Source: Alphaproteobacteria bacterium
GTDB lineage: Bacteria; Pseudomonadota; Alphaproteobacteria; CACIAM-22H2
Direction of reading: 5' to 3'
Length of the DNA stretch: 10,124 nt
Assembly (NCBI GenBank): GCA_947500965.1
Contig: CANMWW010000038.1
Coordinates: forward strand, 1-10,124
Part shown: one piece after another, positions 1 to 7,332 of the stretch
How positions within the stretch are numbered: position 1 is the first letter of the stretch
Layout of the letters: each line of letters starts with the position of its first letter
Notes under the pieces: model-generated
What the model saw: the letters and a program-made list of their open reading frames with translations, nothing else
Told to the model about the DNA's origin: nothing
Database searches by the model: none
Made by a program: the position numbers and the translations under genes

Positions 1-1
1 C

Positions 2-121
2 GCCTACATCGCGGAGACCTATGCCCGCGTCGCCGAGGTCTGCGCGCGCAACGCCCTCGACGGGCTCGATGGCCGGCCCGACCCGGCCTTCGTCGTCAAT
101 CCCTCGGTGCTGCGCCGCTAG
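2..121 (+). CDS. C-terminal end of a probable D-isomer-specific 2-hydroxyacid dehydrogenase (5' partial)
   Basis: Reading from base 2, 39 codons stay open to a TAG at 119-121; the gene begins before the window. The visible tail is a helix of the type AYIAETYARVAEVCARNAL followed by FVVNPSVLRR. An Asn-Pro-x-Val-Leu ending after a C-terminal helix is characteristic of NAD-dependent 2-hydroxyacid dehydrogenases (glyoxylate/hydroxypyruvate reductase and phosphoglycerate dehydrogenase-like proteins), where this helix packs back onto the substrate-binding domain. The Rossmann fold and the catalytic Arg/Glu/His lie outside the window, so substrate and exact subfamily cannot be judged. The stop lies only 10 bp from the stop of the convergent MFS gene. 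The family call rests on one short tail. Confidence 0.55.
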   Translation, partial: AYIAETYARVAEVCARNALDGLDGRPDPAFVVNPSVLRR

Positions 122-131
122 CGCGCGGCCG

Positions 132-1307
132 TCACGCCGGCGCGGCGTCGGCGCCGTCGCGCGCGGGCAGGAAGCAGACCAGCGCCGCGGTGATCGTCGC
201 GATTCCGGCCATGGCCGCGAGCATCGTGGCGAAGCCGGCGGTCTTCACCGCCGGGCCCAGCAGCCAGATCGCGAGCGACGCGCCGGTGAAGGACACCGCA
301 AGGCGCATGCCCGTGACGCGCGAGCGCATGCGGTCGTCGACGTAGCGCAGGATGATCGCGTCGGTGAACGGGATCGCGCCGAAGACGAAGGCCATGTAGG
401 CGATGGCGACCACCAGCAGCGCCCAGCCCTCCGCCTGCGAGGCGAGCAGGAAGAGCGGCACCTGCATCGCCACGATCGGCAGGTAGATGCGCCTGAGCGG
501 GAAGCGGTCGATGAGCAGCCCGACCGCGAGCTGCGCGAAGGACGCCGTGGCGAAGACCAGCGCGAGCAGCGCGCCGAGCATGGCCGGGTCCTCGACCGTG
601 CCGCGGAAGCGCTCCGCCAGCAGCTGGCCGGTGCCGTTGGTGGTGAAGTTGAAGACCAGGCTGCCCGACACCGCGGTCAGCGTCATCACCGCGAAGACGC
701 GCGCCAGCGTCGCGCGCGGCAGGTCGAGCAGCTTCGGCTTGCGGCGCGCCGGCGCCATGTCCTCGCGCGGCACGACGAGGGCGAAGAGGACGCCGCAGCC
801 GATCGCGACCAGCGACGGCACGGCGAAGGCCGCGCGCCAGCCGACATGCTTGACGAGGAAGCCCGTGAGGATCGCGGCCACCGCGATGCCGAGGTTCCCG
901 GCGAGGCCGTTGACGCCGATGGTGAAGCCGGGATTGGCGGCCTTCTGCACCAGCATCGGGATGCCGACGGGGTGGTAGATGGCCGCGAAGCAGCCCATCA
1001 GCGTGAGCGCCGCGGCGAGCTGCCAGCGGTCCTGGCACAGCGCCACGAGAAGGCCCGACGCGCCGATGCCGAGGAAGAACACGACCATCATCGCGCGCCG
1101 GCCCCACTGGTCGCCGAGCTTGCCGGCCGGCACGGAGCCGAGGCCGAACATCACGAAGGCGCCCATCGTGTAGGGCATGAGGTCGTTCCAGCCCATGCCC
1201 CATTCCGCCGCGATGGCGCCGACGGCGGTGGCGAAGACCAGCAGGAAGAGGTGGTCGAGCGCGTGGCCGACATTGAGCAGCAGCGCGAGCGGCGACGTGT
1301 TCTTCAT
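132..1307 (-). CDS. Major facilitator superfamily transporter, 12-TM type
   Basis: A 391-residue inner-membrane carrier of normal MFS length. It is a run of hydrophobic segments with the MFS signature motif A between TM2 and TM3 (residues 62-71, GKLGDQWGRR). A weaker motif-A echo follows in the second half (about 264-273, LLIDRFPLRR). A GWRAAF segment at 156-161 ends the first six-helix half. Early His residues (H15, H19) and a YHPVG element (111-115) resemble the fosmidomycin-resistance-like branch of MFS, but the substrate cannot be assigned from sequence. I chose the ATG at 1307 because a GGGGG Shine-Dalgarno-like run at 1315-1319 lies 7 nt upstream. An upstream in-frame ATG at 1376 would add 23 Arg/Gly-rich residues unlike a transporter N-terminus. 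The gene is divergent from the DUF1186 gene and convergent with the dehydrogenase end. Confidence 0.9.
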   Translation of the reverse strand: MKNTSPLALLLNVGHALDHLFLLVFATAVGAIAAEWGMGWNDLMPYTMGAFVMFGLGSVPAGKLGDQWGRRAMMVVFFLGIGASGLLVALCQDRWQLAAALTLMGCFAAIYHPVGIPMLVQKAANPGFTIGVNGLAGNLGIAVAAILTGFLVKHVGWRAAFAVPSLVAIGCGVLFALVVPREDMAPARRKPKLLDLPRATLARVFAVMTLTAVSGSLVFNFTTNGTGQLLAERFRGTVEDPAMLGALLALVFATASFAQLAVGLLIDRFPLRRIYLPIVAMQVPLFLLASQAEGWALLVVAIAYMAFVFGAIPFTDAIILRYVDDRMRSRVTGMRLAVSFTGASLAIWLLGPAVKTAGFATMLAAMAGIATITAALVCFLPARDGADAAPA

Positions 1308-1350
1308 GACCAGACCCCCATGCCGGTGGCGGCCCCGCCCGCCGGCGCGC

Positions 1351-1356
1351 ATCATA
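1351..1356 (-). promoter_or_regulatory. Candidate -10 element for the MFS gene
   Basis: Read on the minus strand the hexamer is TATGAT, five of six matches to the sigma-70 -10 consensus, and it is one of the few AT-rich words in the 113 bp divergent gap. It lies about 44 nt before the ATG at 1307. The best upstream -35 match is TTCGCA, at an unfavourably long 19 bp spacing, so this is only a candidate. Confidence 0.3.
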
Positions 1357-1420
1357 GACGCGGCGGGGGCTTCCATGCGAATGGCCTCGCACGAGGCGAC
1401 GGCACCCGGGGAGCGGCGCG

Positions 1421-2338
<918 letters not shown>

Positions 2339-2370
2339 GCCGGCCACGGCGCCCCGGATCGGTGGCGGGC
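2339..2370. terminator. Possible bidirectional hairpin terminator in a convergent gap
   Basis: The 34 bp between the stops of the DUF1186 gene (2338) and the histidine kinase (2373) is almost filled by an imperfect inverted repeat. GCCGGCCAC (2339-2347) can pair with GTGGCGGGC (2362-2370) at 8 of 9 positions around a 14 nt loop. There is no T-run on either side, so a classical intrinsic terminator is not proven. The position between converging stops is the main support. Confidence 0.35.
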
Positions 2371-2372
2371 GT

Positions 2373-4286
2373 TCAGGCCGCGGCCAGCCAGACGGTGACC
2401 GTGGTGCCCGGCATGCCCGGACCGTCATGCGCCTCGCGGGGTTCGATCCGCAGGGCGCCGCCCATCGCCACGGTGAAGTCGCGCGCCAGCCCGAGCCCGA
2501 AGCCGGCCCCGCGCTCCCCCGACGTGCCAAGCCGGCTGGCAACCATGGCCGAGCGCTCCAGGGCCGCGATCGTCTCGGCGGGCATGCCCGGGCCCGCGTC
2601 GGAAACGCGCACGCCCACCTGCGCTGGCGCCTGCACGACCTCGACGCGGATCTCGCCGCCCGGTGGCGAGAACTTGATCGCGTTCGACAGCAGGTTGCCC
2701 AGCACGCTGTGGACGAGCACCGTTGCATTGGCACGGCCGAAGGCCGATGCGGGCAGTTGCTCCCGGATGGCGACCCCCTTCGCGGCGGCTTGTTCCCGCG
2801 ACAACTCCACCGCGTCTCGAGCGAGGGCCGCGACATCGACCACGTCGACCGGCGGCTTGCCGTCGCCCTCGCGCAGCATCTCCTGGTTCCGCACCTCCGC
2901 GATCACGGCCGCGATCCCGCCGGCGGCGTGCATCGCCTTGCGCAGCGTCGCGGCAACGACATGCGGCGCATCACCGCTCTCCAGATGCCTTCCCAGGCGC
3001 TCGTGGAAGAGTTTCACCCGCATCAGCGGATTGCTCACGTCGTGGCACACCACCCGCACCAGCCGCGCCAGCCCCTGCACTTCGACGTCCCGCAGTTCCG
3101 CGCGATGGCGCTCCTCGCGCAGCCGCGCGAACTTCCGGCCGAGCGCAAGGGCGCCGAAGGCGACATGCCAGAGGCCGCCCAACGGCAAGATGAATTCCAA
3201 CGGGCCGATGAAATCGAGAATTCCAAGAAAGCAGAGGTTGGTGAAGACGACCGAGCCGATCAGGCCCGAGAAACCGACCAGCAGCCAGGACGCGCCGGCA
3301 ACGCCTCGTCGAGCGGATAGCGCCGTCACGACAAGCGACCAAAGGCTTCCGAGGATCAGCAGAACCGCGACAGCGGGCGAGAAGAACGATGGCCCGAGCG
3401 CGAGCGCAGGGAGGCCGATGGCCACCGACCCGGACAGCAGGAGTCGGTGGCGGGTCCAGAGCCTGGGCGAGGAATTCTGCAGGTCCAGGATGCTTTCGAC
3501 CATGCGCAGCCCGGCCAATAACGTCAGGAACCGGAACTCGGCGATGAAGTCGCCCGGGAGCAACCGCAAGGATCCCCACGACAGGTCGACCGGGAGGAAG
3601 GCGGGCCGGACGAGGATGACCAGCAAGATCACCGCGCAGAAGAGCGCGTAGTCGATCGCCGCGCGCTCGCGCAGCGACACGAACACGATCAGCTGGAAGC
3701 CGATGAATACCGTCATGACGCCGGCAAAGAACAGGACGAAGCCGGCCCGGAAGACGGTCATGCGATGCAGTTGATCCCCCTGCGCGAAGGAGGGGTTGAA
3801 GTCTGACGGTTCCGTCGACACGCTGCGCAGGATGACGACCGCCTCCAGGCCGATCCATGCCGCGAGCGGCAGCGCGAATTCGCCGCCAAGGATGGCATCG
3901 GCGCCCGCCACGCGTGCGTAGCCGCCCGCCTTGCGCGCCACGATCCTGCCGTCGACCAACAGCCAGGCGTCGATTTCGCGGCGTTGCTGGGACTTGATTC
4001 GCAGGAAGCCAGGCGTCTGGGCGTCCCCGCCTCGCTCGAGCCGGATGGCGAACCATGCCGGCTCGAAGAGCTTCGCCGGCGCGTCGTCCAGCCGCGCCAG
4101 CTCCCGCCTAGCAGCTCGCGCCAGTGCGGCCACCGCCTCGTCGGGGCTGGCAGCTCCGGGGTCTGCCATCTCCAGCCAGCGTACCGCGCTGATCCGCGGC
4201 TCTGGCTGGGCCGCCGCGGGCATGGCGCAGGCCATGCACGAGGCTACCAGCGCGAGCACGAGCAAGCGAGCCAGGCGCACGACCAT
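2373..4286 (-). CDS. Membrane sensor histidine kinase with 7TMR-DISM-like sensor
   Basis: From the ATG at 4286 the product has 637 residues. Residues 1-27 are a signal sequence; VASC (14-17) fits a lipobox, while AAAQ (24-27) fits signal peptidase I, so the processing route is open. Residues 30-170 look like an extracytoplasmic beta-rich domain (FLRIKSQQRREIDAWLLVDG), as in 7TMR-DISM sensors. About 178-385 contain roughly seven hydrophobic helices. A kinase core follows: H-box HDVSNPL with the predicted phospho-acceptor His415, N-box LLSNAIKF (Asn531, Asn535), G1 DAGPGMP (563-569) and G2 GFGLGL (595-600). All ATP-lid elements are present, so an active autokinase is expected. No response regulator is in the window. 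In-frame alternative starts exist at ATG 4307, preceded by a GGCGG-like run, and GTG 4322; I preferred 4286 because it gives a normal short signal-peptide n-region. The ligand is unknown. Confidence 0.88.
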   Translation of the reverse strand: MVVRLARLLVLALVASCMACAMPAAAQPEPRISAVRWLEMADPGAASPDEAVAALARAARRELARLDDAPAKLFEPAWFAIRLERGGDAQTPGFLRIKSQQRREIDAWLLVDGRIVARKAGGYARVAGADAILGGEFALPLAAWIGLEAVVILRSVSTEPSDFNPSFAQGDQLHRMTVFRAGFVLFFAGVMTVFIGFQLIVFVSLRERAAIDYALFCAVILLVILVRPAFLPVDLSWGSLRLLPGDFIAEFRFLTLLAGLRMVESILDLQNSSPRLWTRHRLLLSGSVAIGLPALALGPSFFSPAVAVLLILGSLWSLVVTALSARRGVAGASWLLVGFSGLIGSVVFTNLCFLGILDFIGPLEFILPLGGLWHVAFGALALGRKFARLREERHRAELRDVEVQGLARLVRVVCHDVSNPLMRVKLFHERLGRHLESGDAPHVVAATLRKAMHAAGGIAAVIAEVRNQEMLREGDGKPPVDVVDVAALARDAVELSREQAAAKGVAIREQLPASAFGRANATVLVHSVLGNLLSNAIKFSPPGGEIRVEVVQAPAQVGVRVSDAGPGMPAETIAALERSAMVASRLGTSGERGAGFGLGLARDFTVAMGGALRIEPREAHDGPGMPGTTVTVWLAAA

Positions 4287-4462
4287 GGACGGGGCATACC
4301 ACGGCATGCCCGCCCGGACCACGCGTGCAGTTCGCGCCGCTTCGCTGGCCCGGCCGAGCCGTGGCGATCCATCTCGCGAAGGTGAAGCTCCTTTCGAGGT
4401 TCCACGAGCCTCGATCCGCGCATGCGCCCTCCGTTGAAACCGGCGTCCCGGAAGGCCGGGGA

Positions 4463-4481
4463 GCGCGCGGGCACCGCGCGC
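4463..4481 (-). terminator. GC hairpin just after the cyclase stop
   Basis: A perfect 8 bp stem (GCGCGCGG / CCGCGCGC, loop of 3) begins 4 nt beyond the TGA of the cyclase gene. It has no following T-tract on the minus strand, so it may be a weak terminator, an RNA 3'-end stabiliser, or chance in a GC-rich gap. The rest of the gap to the kinase start (4287-4462) shows no convincing promoter, so read-through into the kinase is possible. Confidence 0.3.
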
Positions 4482-4485
4482 GCCG

Positions 4486-6792
4486 TCACTTCTCGGTCAT
4501 GGTCCAGACGCCATCCCAGCCGTCGCCGGGCGGGCGGGCCATCAACTGGCGGCAGCGATCGACATACGTCGCGGAGAGCTTGTCGGCCGGATTGGCCTTC
4601 AGCGCGCCCTCGAACCCCTCGATTGCCTTGGTCCAGTTCCCCTGGCGATAGAGCTTCAGGCCGTGCTCGAAGTTGTTCACCACGTCGCGCAGGTTGGGGA
4701 AGGTCTCGTCGGTGTGGTGGTCCAGCACCTCGTAGACGGCGACCGGCCTGGTCTTGCCCTTGACCACGACCTTGTCGACCTCGCGCGTGCGGTAGAAGCC
4801 CTTCAGGCGCGAGAAGGTGAACTCGCTGACCAGGATCTCGGCAGCGTACTGCTTGCAGGCGCCCTCGAGGCGCGAGGCAAGGTTCACCCCGTCGCCGATC
4901 ACCGTGTACTCCATGCGCTTCGGGGAGCCGATGTTGCCGGAGATGATCCTGTCGGTGTTCAACCCGATGCCGATCCTGATCGGCTTCGAGCCACGCGCGG
5001 CGCGCGCCATGTTGAGCCGCCGCAGTTCCAGCATCATCGCGATCGCGCATTTCAGCGCGCGATCCTCGTCGTCGCCCTTGGGGAAGGGCGCGCCGAAGAC
5101 GGCCATGATCGCGTCGCCGATGAACTTGTCGAGGATCCCGCCCTGCGCGGCGATGCAGTCGACCATCTCGGTGAAATACTCGTTCAGCATCTGGACCGTG
5201 CCCTGCGGCCCCAGTTCCTCGGTCAGGGTGGTGAAGCTGCGCACGTCCGAGAACAGGATCGTCGCGTCCACCGCGACGCCTCCGAGCGCCTCCTGCCCCT
5301 TGCCGAGCAACTGCTCTGCGAGCGCGGGATCCATGTAGCGGGCCATGGTCGACTTCATGCGCTTCTCGGAGCTGATGTCCTCGACGAGAAGCAGGGTCCC
5401 GAGCGACGTCCCGTTGGCGCCTGCGAGCGGCAGGGACGTCAGGTTGACGGAGAGCGTCTCGCGATCGTCCTCGGGGCCGGCCTCCATCTCTCCATCCATC
5501 ACGGATGACGGCGCCCTGGTCTCCGCGACCCTGTCGATCTGCGCGAGCACCCATGCGTTCGCGCCCGCGAAGAACTCGTCGGCGGAGAGGCCGACGATGC
5601 GATCGGGCTCCATCCGCAGGATCCGCCCACCGGCGGCGTTGCATGTCACGATCCGGCGCCCGTCGTCGAGCGTGACGACGCCGTTCGACATCGATTCGAG
5701 GACACTCTCGTTGTAGTTCTTCATCTTCTGGACGTCGTCGAACAGCTTGGCGTTCTCGAGGCCGATCGAGATCTGCGCGGTGAAGGCCTGCAGGCGCTGT
5801 TCGTCGGATTCGGTGAACGGTCCCCCTCGCCTGTTGAGAACCTGCGTCACGCCGATGACCTTGCCGTCCTTGTTCCGGACCGGCGCGCACAGGATCGACC
5901 GGGTGAAGAAGCCCGTGCGCTTGTCGAAGGACGGGTTGAATCGCAGGTCGGCGTAGGCGTGGGGGATGTTGATCGCCTGCCCCGAGGTGAAGACGGCGCC
6001 GGCTATGCCCACGTGGTTCGGCAGGGTGATCTTCGTCGCGCCGAGGCCCTGGCCAACCTCGGTGTAGAGCTGGCCGGTCTTCTCGTCGTTCAGGAAGAGG
6101 GTCGACCGCTCGGCGTCGAGCAGGCGCGTGATCGCGTCCATGATCATCCGGAGCAACGGCCCCAGGTTGATCTCCGTGGACACCTGCGCGACGATCCCGA
6201 GGAACTCCGCCTCGCGCGCGCGCGCGCGCTCGGTCTTCTCGTGGTGCAGCGTGCCCTGGAGCACGACCGAGGCCTGCAGCGCGATCGACCCGAGGAGGCG
6301 AAGATCCTCCTCCTCGAAGCCTCCTTGCCGCCTGTTGAGGGCCTGCACCACGCCGATGACATCGCCCCTGACCGTACGCACGGGCGCGCAGGCGATGTTC
6401 CGGGTGAGGAATCCCGTCCTCGCGTCGACCGAGCGATCGAAGCGCGCGTCGGCATAGGCGTCGGGCACCACGATCCCCTGTCCCGAGGCGAACACCGCGC
6501 CCGCGATCCCGGACCGGCTGCCGATCCTGATCTCGCGACTGGTCCCGCCTCGCGCGACCCGCGAATAGAGTTCGTCCGTCGCCGGGTCGTGCAGGAAGAG
6601 GGTCGCCGCCTCCGCGTCGAGGGCCGAGCAGATCGCCGCGACGAGCGCCTCGAGCTGCTCGGCCAGCGAGTCGAGCGACGCGATGGCGTTCGAGATCTCG
6701 AGGAGCAGCCGCGGGCGGGGAGGGCTGGTGGCAGGCCTGCCGCGCGCGCGACGGCGCGCCTTGCCCATGTCAGGGGCGCTGTCGATCGTCAT
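4486..6792 (-). CDS. Class III adenylate cyclase, GAF-GAF-PAS-cyclase-TPR (CyaB1/CyaB2-like architecture)
   Basis: The predicted 768-residue soluble enzyme makes cAMP from ATP. Order: basic N-terminus (1-30), GAF1 (about 41-180), GAF2 (about 205-350), PAS (about 357-475), cyclase homology domain (about 503-690) and a TPR-like helical tail (about 700-755). The catalytic set is complete: metal-binding Asp516 (ILFSD) and Asp560 (FIGDA), purine-selecting Lys556 and Thr630 (EYTVIGD), transition-state Asn637 and Arg641. Lys with Thr indicates ATP specificity and class IIIb, a group that includes bicarbonate-stimulated cyclases. GAF2 ends in NRRGGPFTESDE, close to the NK(X)nF(X)3DE motif of cyclic-nucleotide-binding GAF domains; GAF1 has a weaker version. 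Anabaena CyaB1 and CyaB2 share this architecture and bind cAMP through GAF. The ATG at 6792 follows a strong GGAGGAG and overlaps the coiled-coil gene by 23 nt. Activity and feedback are predictions. Confidence 0.93.
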   Translation of the reverse strand: MTIDSAPDMGKARRRARGRPATSPPRPRLLLEISNAIASLDSLAEQLEALVAAICSALDAEAATLFLHDPATDELYSRVARGGTSREIRIGSRSGIAGAVFASGQGIVVPDAYADARFDRSVDARTGFLTRNIACAPVRTVRGDVIGVVQALNRRQGGFEEEDLRLLGSIALQASVVLQGTLHHEKTERARAREAEFLGIVAQVSTEINLGPLLRMIMDAITRLLDAERSTLFLNDEKTGQLYTEVGQGLGATKITLPNHVGIAGAVFTSGQAINIPHAYADLRFNPSFDKRTGFFTRSILCAPVRNKDGKVIGVTQVLNRRGGPFTESDEQRLQAFTAQISIGLENAKLFDDVQKMKNYNESVLESMSNGVVTLDDGRRIVTCNAAGGRILRMEPDRIVGLSADEFFAGANAWVLAQIDRVAETRAPSSVMDGEMEAGPEDDRETLSVNLTSLPLAGANGTSLGTLLLVEDISSEKRMKSTMARYMDPALAEQLLGKGQEALGGVAVDATILFSDVRSFTTLTEELGPQGTVQMLNEYFTEMVDCIAAQGGILDKFIGDAIMAVFGAPFPKGDDEDRALKCAIAMMLELRRLNMARAARGSKPIRIGIGLNTDRIISGNIGSPKRMEYTVIGDGVNLASRLEGACKQYAAEILVSEFTFSRLKGFYRTREVDKVVVKGKTRPVAVYEVLDHHTDETFPNLRDVVNNFEHGLKLYRQGNWTKAIEGFEGALKANPADKLSATYVDRCRQLMARPPGDGWDGVWTMTEK

Positions 6793-7327
6793 CGGTCCGC
6801 TCCTCCAGCCGGGTGCGCAGGGCGGAGACCATGCGCTGCAGGTCGCGGGCCACGGCCTCGTGGCGCCGCGCCTCCTCCTGCAGGCGCTCCTCGTGCGTCG
6901 CCTTCTGTTCCTCGATCGCGGTGCGGAGGGCCGCGGCCGTCGCCTGGAGCTCGAGCTCCTCGGCCCGCCACGCGGACTGCCGTTCCTGCAACGTCGCCTC
7001 GTGGCGCGCCGCCGCCGCCTCCAGGGCCGCGCGCAGGCTGCCCGCGGTCTCGCGCAGCTGGAGGATCTCCGCCTCCGCCTCCGAGCGGACACGCTGCGCG
7101 ATCGCATCGCGCTCCGCGGCGACCTGCTCGAGTCGCTCGCGCAGGTCGGCTACGGTGGCCTTGAGTTCCACGATCTCGCCGTCGGCGATGCGTCGCGCCT
7201 CGGTGGCGGAAACGTCGAGCACGTCCCGGCCTGCCTCGCAGGCGGCAAGCGCGGCGCGAAGCCGGTCGGCCTCGGCTTCCGGCAGGGCCCGGTCGGGCGC
7301 GCCGGAACGGATGCTCCGCCCGTGCAT
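6770..7327 (-). CDS. Coiled-coil protein of unknown function
   Basis: A 185-residue hydrophilic protein rich in Ala, Glu, Arg and Leu. After about 15 residues of basic N-terminus it is almost one continuous predicted coiled coil (about 16-175) with heptad-like spacing (for example LKATVADLRERLEQVAAERD and LQLRETAGSLRAALEAAAAR-type segments). There is no signal peptide, membrane segment or enzymatic motif, and I do not recognise a named family. The ATG at 7327 lies 5 nt after the sthA stop, and the 3' end overlaps the cyclase start, so translation is probably coupled at both ends. The only Shine-Dalgarno candidate is weak, as expected for coupled initiation. An upstream ATG at 7381 inside sthA is possible but less likely. 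Plausible roles are a scaffold or dimerisation partner for the cyclase or transhydrogenase, which is inference from position only. Repetitive heptads mean it may be poorly conserved. Confidence 0.75.
   Translation of the reverse strand: MHGRSIRSGAPDRALPEAEADRLRAALAACEAGRDVLDVSATEARRIADGEIVELKATVADLRERLEQVAAERDAIAQRVRSEAEAEILQLRETAGSLRAALEAAAARHEATLQERQSAWRAEELELQATAAALRTAIEEQKATHEERLQEEARRHEAVARDLQRMVSALRTRLEERTDDDRQRP
6800..6806 (-). promoter_or_regulatory. Shine-Dalgarno site that fixes the cyclase start
   Basis: Minus-strand GGAGGAG ends 7 nt before the ATG at 6792. It lies inside the 3' end of the coiled-coil gene. It argues against the in-frame upstream start at 7107, which would add about 105 mostly Arg/Ser/Pro residues that are just the other frame of the coiled-coil gene. 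Confidence 0.75.
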
Positions 7328-7332
7328 CTGGC

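Noticed and set aside
4244..5890. Minus-strand open frame overlapping the cyclase
   Set aside because: It is a shifted frame of the GAF/PAS/cyclase gene, with Arg-rich sequence and no motifs.
6793..7107. N-terminal extension of the cyclase to 7107
   Set aside because: The extra residues are Arg/Ser-rich shadow of the coiled-coil gene, and the ATG at 6792 has a strong GGAGGAG site.
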